Of a stretch of 64,000 nt of DNA, positions 8,773 to 18,738 are shown piece after piece. The notes below the pieces were generated by a model. It did no database searches. It was given only the letters and a program-made list of their open reading frames with translations, and was not told where the DNA came from. The stretch is from assembly GCA_030156535.1 (NCBI GenBank), contig JASGMJ010000004.1, positions 1-64,000 on the forward strand, read 5' to 3'. The position numbers and the translations under genes are program-made. Position 1 is the stretch's first letter, and each line of letters begins with the position of its first letter. The stretch comes from Candidatus Sumerlaeota bacterium (GTDB taxonomy: Bacteria > Sumerlaeota > Sumerlaeia > SLMS01 > JAHLLQ01).

Positions 8773-9432
8773 TGTCTCGTAGCCTCCTCCCGGAGAAGAC
8801 CGGCCTCATCCAGTCCCATCCGGGTTTGCCACCCCCCAGGAAGGCCCCCCGGCCCATCCTGTTGACCACTTACTAGAGCAGAAATCCGCCCCTTTCAATG
8901 GGAGTTGTTGGAAGTTTGAGGGTTTTATCACGGCCGTGATAAAATATTAAGCGCCAAGCTGGGCGCGCAGATGCCGTGCGCGGCGGCGGCTGACTTTCTC
9001 CCGCTCCCCTCCGCTCAGGCGCAGCTCCAGACCACCGCATTTTCGAGAAGAAGCTGAAGCGTGAGGCTGGGCATTTCAATCTCGCCGAGTCCGGGCTCGA
9101 TGTCGAAGTCGAGCGGGACTCTCTCGCCCAGGCGAAGCTTCTCGAACTCCCCGCAGGCGCGCACGACTTGCAGTTCCCTGTCGAGCGTTCCGAGCATCGG
9201 CCGGTTGCGCGTCAGGACGGGACGCAACGGCACGGTGAGTCTCGGCGACATCACAGAGTTCGGCCCAGGATGAGCTTTCCGAGATACTGACAGCATTCGA
9301 GTTGGCAGCAGCGTCCGAATGTTCGACACTGATAATGAAGAGCCCTGCTCCCGGCCGGAAACCTCCGGCCGGGCCGTGTTGTCGGAGAGGAGCGGGGACA
9401 ATTCGTGGCGATTTCTGCAAGAACTTACTCCT
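8773..9432. other. 660-base region upstream of the sigma-factor fusion
   Basis: This gap lies between two divergent genes. It holds a 22-base perfect palindrome (listed separately) inside an AT-richer patch, and the in-frame extension of the sigma-factor gene back to an ATG at 9319. I saw no small gene with a ribosome site and no tRNA. Part of it may be the 5' coding end of the sigma gene if the earlier start is used. Confidence 0.4.
8923..8944. promoter_or_regulatory. 22-base perfect palindrome, operator-like
   Basis: The half-site TTTTATCACGG is followed directly by its exact reverse complement, with no loop and no following T-run beyond the arm itself. That favours a protein-binding dyad over a terminator. 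It lies about 150 bases upstream of the thioredoxin-CBM48 start and about 490 bases upstream of the sigma-factor start, in the divergent control region. Which gene it controls is unknown. Confidence 0.5.
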
Positions 9433-12400
9433 ATGCCGTCTGAGAAGAAGGTGAAAGGCCACTCCTTCGGGGATAACCGGGTGGCGCCAACACTGCTGGA
9501 TGCCTGGCGGGCGTACTGCCAGGACGGTGATGAACGAGCCTTCGAGGTGATCTTCGAGGGAACGAGAGGGCTCGTTTTTACGATCTGCCGCAGCGTGTTG
9601 CGCAACGAGGAGGATGCCCTGGAAGCTTTCCAGGGGGCCTACGAGAGGGTTGTGGCGGCGGCTGGACGGCCTGAAGAGGCCGGTGCCGTTGACGATGTGG
9701 GGAAGTTCGCGGGGCGCATGGCGGCGCTGGAAGCCGACAGGCTGCGCAAGCGCCGGATGCGCCGCGCCCGGAAAGAGATCGCGGTGGAACACGTGCCGGA
9801 AGGGCAACAGAGCGGAACCGACGCACCCGACGGGATTTTGCGCCAGCAGCAGCGCCGCATCCTTGAAGCGCTCATCGATACCCTGCCCGAGAAGTACCGC
9901 GTGCCCGTGCGCCTGTACTACTTCCACGGCCTGACACACCAGGAAATCGCCGACATCCTTGGAATGCCACGCGGCTCCATCTCCGCCCGGCTCTCGCGTG
10001 CGGTGCGCAAGCTGGAGCCAAAGATGAAGCGTGCAGGCCTGGGAAAGCCGGAGGTGCTCTTCAGCTCTCTTCTGGCAACGGCGGCCCTGCTCTCGCCTCC
10101 CGCAACGGCAACGGCACACGGGGTACTCGCGGCGGCTCACGCATCGCTTGCCTCCGGGGGAGCAGCCGCTGCAACGGCTGGAACGTCGGCCGGAGTTTCC
10201 GCCAGCGCCAAGTTCCCCTGGATTCTCGGTGCCGCTGCTGCCGTCCTGATCGCGTTTGGCACCTACGCCATCAATCGGAACACACCGCCTCCCCAGCCCA
10301 CTCCTTCACCGGTTTCTTCCGCTTCCGTGGCGCCTGTCGGCGATGCCGGGGACAGCGCAAAGTTCGTCGCTCCTGCCACGGAGCGAACCCGGCAGGACAC
10401 GACACCCGGCTCCAACAAACGAACTCCCTCGCTCTCCGACCCCGAACTTTCGGGTATCGTTCTCACGCCAGAGGGCCAGCCCGTCCTTGATACCTACGTT
10501 CAGTGGATCAACGTGCGCGCGGGCAACGAGCCGCGCGGGAATGATTCCGCGCACGTCTTCGTGAACGAACAGGGGGCTTTCTCGCTCCCCGTTTCGCCAC
10601 ACACGACGGGTGAGTTGCTTCTGATTTCGCCCCGCTACATTTCGCATCACGGCGAGTTCGCCATTGGGGCGGCCGCTCCCGAGCCGTTGCGCATCATTCT
10701 GCCCGTGGGCGCTTCCGCCGAGGGGCGGGTAACCGATTCATTCGGCGATCCGATTCCCGGTGTGGAAATTCGCGTCGTGCAATCGTGGCGCACGCTGGCG
10801 GGGGAGGAGAAGGAGTATGAACTCAACGCGCAGCGCGTGCAGGCTGATGGGCGTTTCTCCTTCGAGAAGCTCTCGCCGGTTTCCGTGCACTTCGAGGCGC
10901 GGCATCCTGATCTTGCCGAACCGGTTTCGCTGGCACGAGTCCTCGAACCGGGCGGGCATCTTGCCGATCTGGACTTCATCCTTCCGATCGAGTACCCCGG
11001 CATCGCGGGGCGCGTGACCAATGAAGCGGGCGAGCCCCTTTCAGACGTCACCGTTTCGGCGCGGATGCTCGTGTCAAGCTACATGCTCTCCCTTCCGAAC
11101 GAGGAGACACGCACAACTGAGGATGGCCGGTATTTCATCAAGGTTCCGAGTGATTCAGCCTGGAGCACCGGAACGAGAACCGTGCTCGCCACTGCTGACG
11201 GATACGAGTCCATGACGCGCGAGGGCGTTGCCGTGGGAACGCGTGACGCCGACTTCGTGCTCCGCAAGTCCCTCGACGCCGTTTTCGTTGGCACGCTCCT
11301 CGACAAGCAAACCGGCGCGCCCATCACCGAAGCCTTTGTCGTTCAGGATGCACGTCCCTCCTTCGCAACCGGCGACTTCCCCGTTGGGGAAGATGGCAGC
11401 TTCATCGTGGACAGCCTGGAGAGTGGAAGCGAGTATGTCCTCTCCATCTACGCACCCGGCTACCTGCCTCTCGCCCGGCAATATGTCACGATTCCCGCGC
11501 AAACCGAACGCGCCGCACAGACGTGGGAGCTCGTCCGCGATGGCAATGTCGTGGGCCGCCTCGTTGATGCGCAAACGGGTGAGCCCCTTGCCGGAGTCAC
11601 CGTCCTGCTACCGGCCATCAATGACTGGTTTCACGGAGAAGGAGGCCACGGCGGAGTCCTGACTGATGCGCAGGGGCGCTTCCATTTCTTTGGCGTTCCG
11701 TGGGGCCGCCAACAGGTCAGCATTCTGCCTGCCGAGCCTTACGTTCCCCGCATCGAGTACGCCTGGGTGCAAGAAAACGAAGTGGCGGACCTTGGCGATC
11801 TGGCGATTGGTGCGGGCACAAAACTGACCCTGCAACTCGTGGAGGACGGAACAGGTGAGGCGCTGCCCAACACACGCGTGCGTCTTTCGGGTTTTGCACT
11901 TCCGAGTTGGAGAGTTGCCGATCTGGAGACGGACGAATGGCAAGTGACGTCCGGTCAGGATGGGGCCATCGAGATTGCCGGGCTTCGGCCGGGCGAGCGC
12001 CTCTTCGTTGAAGTTCCCGGGCACGGCGAGCGGGCAATCGTTGCGATTGGCGAGGGCCCGGTTCAGCAGCAGACCCTGGCACTTGGTACGGCGAGCTTGA
12101 AGGGCCGGCTGCTCAAGGGGACGGAGCCCGTGTCGGGAAATCTGGAACTCGCACTGCGCCGCGATGGAATCGAGTACCGGCGCAAGGCATCGGCGAATCG
12201 CGACGGTGAGTATGCCTTCGCCCATCTGCCTTCGGGCACGTGGACGGTGGGAATCACGGGGAGTTACCGCGACGAACCCCGGTCCACCGCGTCCCTGACT
12301 CTTGCAGCCGGGACCGAGACCAAGCGAGACTTCGTTCTGCCCGGCGGGCAAATCGAAGGGCGCGTGCTGGCGGCCGACGGGAGTCTGGTTGAGGGGGCCG

Positions 12401-13134
12401 TGGTCAGTATTGCTGCTGCCGGTGGCGACAACCCAGGCAGCGCGCCGCGTTCGACGGTTTCCGATGAAGAGGGACGCTTTGCCTTCTCCGACCTCGCGGA
12501 ATCGCTCCATGACATCTGGGCGCTGCATTCAGAGCAGGGCACCGGGATGCTGGCGGGCGTGGCGGCCTCGGCGGGCACAGCGGTCGAAGTCCAACTGACT
12601 CCGGTTGCGGAGAGCGGTCGCATCGTCTCTGCGGCCTACGGGCTGCCCGATGGCGCACCACTTCGCAGCGCCTGGTGTCTGGTCACGGGGCTCGATTCCT
12701 CATTCCGTGTGCTGGGCACAAAGCGTGGCCGCGATGGCCTGCTGACGCTCGACGGAGTCCCGCCTGGGCGATACGCAGTCGAGGTCAGTGCCTGGGGGTA
12801 CTCGCTTTCAGCGCGGGAGGTGGAAGTCGTTTCGGGTGGGACCGTCGAGTTTGACGATGTCCTTCACCCGGCGGGGGCTTTGCGCCTCACCGTTGAAGAT
12901 TCCACGGGCCAGCCGCTTGCCTCCATTGAGTGCGTGCTCGATCCCGTCGGTGGACAGGTGCTTGAAGCAGCGGCGCGTCATGGTGCCACCGGTGCCGGTG
13001 GCATCTGGACGGTACGCGGGCTCGAAGGCGGCGATTATCAACTCACTGTGACGACTCCGGCAGGGGAGCAGCGGCGCGAGACACTCACCATCGTCGCGGG
13101 GGAGATCACGACGCTGACGCTTCAACTGCCCTGA
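9433..13134 (+). CDS. ECF sigma factor fused by a membrane helix to tandem carboxypeptidase-regulatory-like domains
   Basis: The 1233-residue protein begins with an ECF sigma factor. Region 2 is at about 20-90 (FEVIFEGTRGLVFTICRSVL) and region 4 at about 135-190 (LPEKYRVPVRLYYFHG, HQEIADILGMPRGSISARL, a helix-turn-helix). An alanine-rich stretch and one membrane helix follow (about 260-281, FPWILGAAAAVLIAFG), then a Pro/Ser linker. The rest is about ten repeats of roughly 90 residues of the GRVxDxxGxPLxGVxV type, i.e. carboxypeptidase-regulatory-like beta sandwiches. Topology predicts the sigma domain in the cytoplasm and the repeats outside. No anti-sigma gene is adjacent. The start is uncertain; ATG 9319 is also in frame. 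Confidence 0.85.
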   Translation: MPSEKKVKGHSFGDNRVAPTLLDAWRAYCQDGDERAFEVIFEGTRGLVFTICRSVLRNEEDALEAFQGAYERVVAAAGRPEEAGAVDDVGKFAGRMAALEADRLRKRRMRRARKEIAVEHVPEGQQSGTDAPDGILRQQQRRILEALIDTLPEKYRVPVRLYYFHGLTHQEIADILGMPRGSISARLSRAVRKLEPKMKRAGLGKPEVLFSSLLATAALLSPPATATAHGVLAAAHASLASGGAAAATAGTSAGVSASAKFPWILGAAAAVLIAFGTYAINRNTPPPQPTPSPVSSASVAPVGDAGDSAKFVAPATERTRQDTTPGSNKRTPSLSDPELSGIVLTPEGQPVLDTYVQWINVRAGNEPRGNDSAHVFVNEQGAFSLPVSPHTTGELLLISPRYISHHGEFAIGAAAPEPLRIILPVGASAEGRVTDSFGDPIPGVEIRVVQSWRTLAGEEKEYELNAQRVQADGRFSFEKLSPVSVHFEARHPDLAEPVSLARVLEPGGHLADLDFILPIEYPGIAGRVTNEAGEPLSDVTVSARMLVSSYMLSLPNEETRTTEDGRYFIKVPSDSAWSTGTRTVLATADGYESMTREGVAVGTRDADFVLRKSLDAVFVGTLLDKQTGAPITEAFVVQDARPSFATGDFPVGEDGSFIVDSLESGSEYVLSIYAPGYLPLARQYVTIPAQTERAAQTWELVRDGNVVGRLVDAQTGEPLAGVTVLLPAINDWFHGEGGHGGVLTDAQGRFHFFGVPWGRQQVSILPAEPYVPRIEYAWVQENEVADLGDLAIGAGTKLTLQLVEDGTGEALPNTRVRLSGFALPSWRVADLETDEWQVTSGQDGAIEIAGLRPGERLFVEVPGHGERAIVAIGEGPVQQQTLALGTASLKGRLLKGTEPVSGNLELALRRDGIEYRRKASANRDGEYAFAHLPSGTWTVGITGSYRDEPRSTASLTLAAGTETKRDFVLPGGQIEGRVLAADGSLVEGAVVSIAAAGGDNPGSAPRSTVSDEEGRFAFSDLAESLHDIWALHSEQGTGMLAGVAASAGTAVEVQLTPVAESGRIVSAAYGLPDGAPLRSAWCLVTGLDSSFRVLGTKRGRDGLLTLDGVPPGRYAVEVSAWGYSLSAREVEVVSGGTVEFDDVLHPAGALRLTVEDSTGQPLASIECVLDPVGGQVLEAAARHGATGAGGIWTVRGLEGGDYQLTVTTPAGEQRRETLTIVAGEITTLTLQLP

Positions 13135-13146
13135 TGGAGACCGGTG

Positions 13147-13941
13147 CTACTGATCGTGAAAAGCAGGCTTCCGTTTTTTCCCAAACGTCGCGAGGCCTTC
13201 CTGGAAATCCTTCAGTTTGGAGAGCTCACCAAACGCTGCCGCTTCGTAGGCCCATCCCTTTTGCCAGGGCATTCCCGAGCCTTCGACAATCAGCTCCATG
13301 ATTTTGGAAACGACGGGTTTACTGTAAGAAGCGATCTTCGCAGCCATGGCCTCGGCTTCTTTCAGGGCCCCCTTGCTCTTGGGGACGAGAAGATCGACGA
13401 GTCCGATTCGAGCCGCTTCCTTCGCGTCGATGATGTCGCCGCTCAGGCAAATGCGCAGCGCCTGCGACTTGCCGATGCGATGGGCCAGCCGCTGGGTGCC
13501 GCCGAATCCGGGACAGATGCCGAGGCGCACGTTGGTCTGGCCGAACGTCGCCGTCGTGTCCGCGATGCGGAAGTGGCAGGCCATGGAAAGGCCGTTGCCG
13601 CCGCCCAGGCAGCGCCCGCTGATCGCGGCGATCACGGGAATGTGCAGGTCCGAGATCAAATCGAAAGCGAGGATGGCAAGGCGGCTGAAGCGTTGGAACT
13701 CTGCGCCGGGTTTCAGTTCCGCGAACGTCTTCAGGTCCGCTCCCGAGGAAAAGTGTCCGTTCGCCCCCGTCAGCACGACGGCGCGTGCCTGCTCGTCGTG
13801 TGAGAGATGTTCGAAGACCATGCCAAGTTCCTCGATCAACTCCCGGTTCAGTTCATTCTCCGGTTTTCTGTCGAGTGTCACCGTGACGACGCCCTGCTTG
13901 CTTGTTCGCACGCTCAGATGGTCGTACTTCTTGTCCTTCAT
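13147..13941 (-). CDS. enoyl-CoA hydratase/isomerase (crotonase) family protein
   Basis: AAAGGAGG sits seven bases before the ATG, which fixes the start despite a longer open frame. The 264-residue product shows the crotonase fold. The first oxyanion-hole region is HFSSGADLKTF, the second is ISGRCLGGGNGLSMACHFRIA, and FGQTNVRLGICPGFGGTQRL carries the usual catalytic region. In place of the second canonical glutamate the protein reads PGFGGTQ, as in standard hydratases and isomerases. The true reaction (hydration, isomerisation or decarboxylation of an acyl-CoA) cannot be assigned. It lies 20 bases downstream of the cupin gene, so the two probably share a transcript. Confidence 0.87.
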   Translation of the reverse strand: MKDKKYDHLSVRTSKQGVVTVTLDRKPENELNRELIEELGMVFEHLSHDEQARAVVLTGANGHFSSGADLKTFAELKPGAEFQRFSRLAILAFDLISDLHIPVIAAISGRCLGGGNGLSMACHFRIADTTATFGQTNVRLGICPGFGGTQRLAHRIGKSQALRICLSGDIIDAKEAARIGLVDLLVPKSKGALKEAEAMAAKIASYSKPVVSKIMELIVEGSGMPWQKGWAYEAAAFGELSKLKDFQEGLATFGKKRKPAFHDQ

Positions 13942-13961
13942 CTGGCATCCTCCTTTCGGAG

Positions 13962-14462
13962 TCAAATGTCGCGGGTGAGTTGGCGGATGATCCTTTCGCA
14001 GTGGGGGTAGCTCAGGATCAGGTCGCCCCGTGGGGTCGGTTCGATGCTGGCAAACTCGTGATGGGGCGGACGGACGCAGACGGTCAGGCCCCATTTGGCC
14101 GACGGCGCGAGGCGGATGGCCTTGTGCTGATTGACGAACGTGCGGAGGCGGGGGGAATGCCCCGCTCCCTGGTCGTGGGCGAGAGGGAAGAAACGGTACT
14201 CGCCGTGCTGGTTGATGATGTGAAACTCGAAGGGGCCGCCCCAGTACAGGTGCCAGGTTTCCTCGCATGGCAGGAAGTGGAAGGGAAAGAAATCCCCGCC
14301 TTCGAGGAGGAAGTAGACCAGCGCGCACTCTTCGGGGAGTTTGTGGAGATGCCAGGGAATCAGTGCCTCCTCGCCCGGCATGATCTCCCGATAGAAGCCT
14401 CCTTCGGGATGGGGCATCATCTCCAGGCGGGTGATGAGCGAGTTGGCGGAATGCGAAACCAC
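13962..14462 (-). CDS. cupin family protein, DUF985-like
   Basis: The 166-residue protein starts at GTG with GGGGGAG seven bases upstream. It has the family hallmark LEMMPHPEGGFYRE near the N-terminus. Typical cupin strands follow: YFLLEGGDFFPFHFL, EETWHLYWGGP and WGLTVCVRPPHHEF, with histidines suited to metal or ligand binding. Members of this family (yeast YML079w, cupin_5) have a sugar-epimerase-like jelly roll but no agreed function. It precedes the crotonase gene on the same strand. Family identity is fairly sure; activity is unknown. Confidence 0.85.
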   Translation of the reverse strand: MVSHSANSLITRLEMMPHPEGGFYREIMPGEEALIPWHLHKLPEECALVYFLLEGGDFFPFHFLPCEETWHLYWGGPFEFHIINQHGEYRFFPLAHDQGAGHSPRLRTFVNQHKAIRLAPSAKWGLTVCVRPPHHEFASIEPTPRGDLILSYPHCERIIRQLTRDI

Positions 14463-14553
14463 GGCAATGCTCCCCCTTCACTTCCACTCTGCCCGAGCAC
14501 TGCTCGAAAAGGCAATCCGATCCGTCCTCTCCGGGACGAATTCGTTCCCCGGC

Positions 14554-16110
14554 CTAATCGACCCGATAGTGGCTTCCCCGGCTGGTGCGATTGCGCAGCG
14601 CGGCGTGGATCAGCGCCAGGGCCGTCTGGGCGCCATTGCGCAGCCCGATCATGTCGTCGGTCAATGCAGCCCGGCGATAGAAAGTCTCCACATCGAATTG
14701 GAGGCCCCGCAGGATCCGCAGCGCACGGTGCATCCGTCGATTCGATCTCACAAGCCCCACGTAGTTCCACATCGTCTGCTTGATCGTCATCCAGTCCTGC
14801 TTGATGAGTGCCGGATCGACTTCCTCTGTCTCCATCTTCCACGGGGTGATGGAAGCCTGATTGGCGAGCCGGATCGCACCGGCCGTCTTGACGATGTCGT
14901 GGGCAGCCCGGGTTCCCCAGACAAGGCCTTCGAGGAGCGACGTGCTCGCGAGGCGGTTTGCTCCGTGAAGTCCGGTGCAGGAGACCTCGCCCACGGCACG
15001 CAGTCCGTTGATGCTTGTGCGCCCGTTTTCGTCCACCGCGACGCCGCCGCACGAGTAGTGTGCGGCCGGGGTGACGGGGATGGGCTCCTTGGTTATGTCG
15101 ATGTCCCAGCCGAGGAGGAATTCATGGATCAGGGGAAAGCGCGACCGCACCCACTCGGCGTTCTTGTGCGTAATGTCGAGGAACATGCAGGGCTCGCCCG
15201 TCTGGAGCATTTCCTCGTGGATCGCACGGGCGACGACGTCGCGGCTGGCCAGCGCACCGAGTTCGTGGTACTTGTGGGCGAACTCCTGTCCGTCGGCGTT
15301 GATCAGACGAGCGCCCTCGCCGCGCAGCGATTCGCTGATGAGAAAGCGGGGCGCCATGCGGTGGTAGAAGGCCGTGGGATGGAACTGGACGTACTCCAGA
15401 TTGATGACACGCGCTCCTGCACGATATGCCATGGCGAGGCCGTCGCCGCGCGAGCGCTTGGGGTTCGTCGTGTGCAGGTAAATCTGCCCGAGCCCGCCGG
15501 TGGCCAGGATCGTTTCGCGGGCGACGAAGGGCTTCACCTCACCGGTCTTTTGGTCGAGTACATACGCGCCGAGACAGCGGACGGGGCGATAGACGTCGGT
15601 CGGATCGTCAGTGTGGTAGCTGTTCAGGATCAGATCCACCGCCGTCACGTTCGGGATCACGGTGATTCCGGGTGTTCTCGCGACTTCCGCAGCGAGCCCT
15701 TCGGCGATGGCCTGCCCCGTGTGGTCGCCCACATGGATGATGCGCGGGACGCTGTGGGCGCCTTCCTCGGTCAGGTCGAGTTCGCCCGATGCCTGTTTGT
15801 CGAAGGGAATACGGCAACGCTCGATCAGGATTTCGGCGACCCGCCGGGGGCCTTCCTCAGCCAGGATGCGGGCGGCAGGCTCCCAGACGACGCTGTCTCC
15901 TGCGGCCAGAACATCCTTTACCAACAGGTCGGGCGAGTCTTCCGGTCCCGTATGGATGATGCCGCCCTGGGCCCAGCTTGTGTTGGAGCCCTTTTCCGCC
16001 TTGGCCGCGTTGGTCAGCAGCGTGACATTCAGCCCCGCATCGGCAGCCGTCAGCGCCGCCGAGCACCCGGCCACGCCGCTTCCGATAATCAGTACGTCGC
16101 TTTCGTTCAT
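14554..16110 (-). CDS. nadB: L-aspartate oxidase
   Basis: The 518-residue flavoprotein has an N-terminal FAD dinucleotide motif (VLIIGSGVAGCSAA), SNTSWAQGGI, HHTG-type active-site regions (HPTAFYH, FLISESLRGEGA) and the C-terminal GLHGANRLASTSLLEGLVWG. These place it in NadB, within the succinate dehydrogenase flavoprotein superfamily. NadB oxidises L-aspartate to iminoaspartate in the first step of de novo NAD synthesis. nadA and nadC are not in the window. The start is uncertain: the ATG used here has GCAGGA abutting it, and an in-frame GTG lies at 16125. Confidence 0.93.
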   Translation of the reverse strand: MNESDVLIIGSGVAGCSAALTAADAGLNVTLLTNAAKAEKGSNTSWAQGGIIHTGPEDSPDLLVKDVLAAGDSVVWEPAARILAEEGPRRVAEILIERCRIPFDKQASGELDLTEEGAHSVPRIIHVGDHTGQAIAEGLAAEVARTPGITVIPNVTAVDLILNSYHTDDPTDVYRPVRCLGAYVLDQKTGEVKPFVARETILATGGLGQIYLHTTNPKRSRGDGLAMAYRAGARVINLEYVQFHPTAFYHRMAPRFLISESLRGEGARLINADGQEFAHKYHELGALASRDVVARAIHEEMLQTGEPCMFLDITHKNAEWVRSRFPLIHEFLLGWDIDITKEPIPVTPAAHYSCGGVAVDENGRTSINGLRAVGEVSCTGLHGANRLASTSLLEGLVWGTRAAHDIVKTAGAIRLANQASITPWKMETEEVDPALIKQDWMTIKQTMWNYVGLVRSNRRMHRALRILRGLQFDVETFYRRAALTDDMIGLRNGAQTALALIHAALRNRTSRGSHYRVD

Positions 16111-16194
16111 TCCTGCATCCGGCACGAGAATGCAGCAGCTTCCTCGGGCAGCCCTCGCGGGACAAGGCGATTTGGATGAAGACAGCCAGTGTTG

Positions 16195-17964
<1,770 letters not shown>

Positions 17965-17988
17965 TCACAATCGAATTCTTGCAAAGAC

Positions 17989-18738
17989 TCAACGGGGAAA
18001 AACCACGGAAATGGTTTCTGCGTAGTCGTGAAAGCCGAGGGCGCGCGCCAAGCCAAGTGCCGCCGTATCTCCCTCGGGCGCCGCCATTTGCACCGCGTGC
18101 CCCTGAGCCGTCACATGGCGGCAAAGTGCCCGCGTTACCCGGCGCCCCCAGCCATGCCGCCGGTGGCCGGGATGCGTGAAGACCGCCACGCCCTCCAACC
18201 GTGCCGACCAGGGAACGGCGCTGGCAACTGCGACGAGAGTTTCGCTCTCGAAGGCGCCGAAGATCACCGGGTGGTCGAACTCCACGCCACCGCGCTCCCA
18301 GTCCGCGATGTCCGTCGAACCGAACAAGCGCCTCAAGGCTTCGCTGTCTGCCCGTGCCTTGGAATTCAATGGCCGCACGGAAGAATCGGGAGCCTCTTCT
18401 TGCGGAGCTTCCGCATCGAAGAGGCCCACGGCGATGGGGCCGTTGATGGTGGGGTACTCCGAGCCAAACCCGAATCGCAGCAAAGCCTTGTCGAATACTT
18501 CGGCCGGAGGGCGGTCGCCGACGAGCTTCATCATGGCATGCACCAACCGCGCCGGTTCATGGCTCATAACGGAAGCAACGCAGCCCGTGCCCTTGCGGAA
18601 CAGGAAGAGTGTCTCGCCCGCGTCTTTGGCGGAGGGACGCGGCACCACAACGGTGCGACCGGCGTCGAGAAACTCGGTTTCACAACCGAGGAACGCCGCC
18701 CAGAATTCGTCGGCGGCCTCGGCGGGAGAGAAGTCCAT
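17989..18738 (-). CDS. GNAT-family N-acetyltransferase
   Basis: The 249-residue protein has a C-terminal GNAT domain (about 150-249). It shows GVAVFTHPGHRRHGWGRRVTRAL, the acetyl-CoA pyrophosphate-binding R/QxxGxG/A loop, and then ALGLARALGFHDYAE, the usual last helix-strand. The N-terminal 140 residues are less clear and may be a degenerate second GNAT lobe, as in mycothiol-synthase-like enzymes. The ATG overlaps the alaS stop as TGATG, indicating translational coupling. The substrate is unknown; the coupling to alaS does not by itself indicate a role in translation. Confidence 0.8.
   Translation of the reverse strand: MDFSPAEAADEFWAAFLGCETEFLDAGRTVVVPRPSAKDAGETLFLFRKGTGCVASVMSHEPARLVHAMMKLVGDRPPAEVFDKALLRFGFGSEYPTINGPIAVGLFDAEAPQEEAPDSSVRPLNSKARADSEALRRLFGSTDIADWERGGVEFDHPVIFGAFESETLVAVASAVPWSARLEGVAVFTHPGHRRHGWGRRVTRALCRHVTAQGHAVQMAAPEGDTAALGLARALGFHDYAETISVVFPR

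Noticed and set aside
14431-16179. 582-codon plus-strand open frame
   Set aside because: It is antisense to nadB, whose family motifs are unmistakable.
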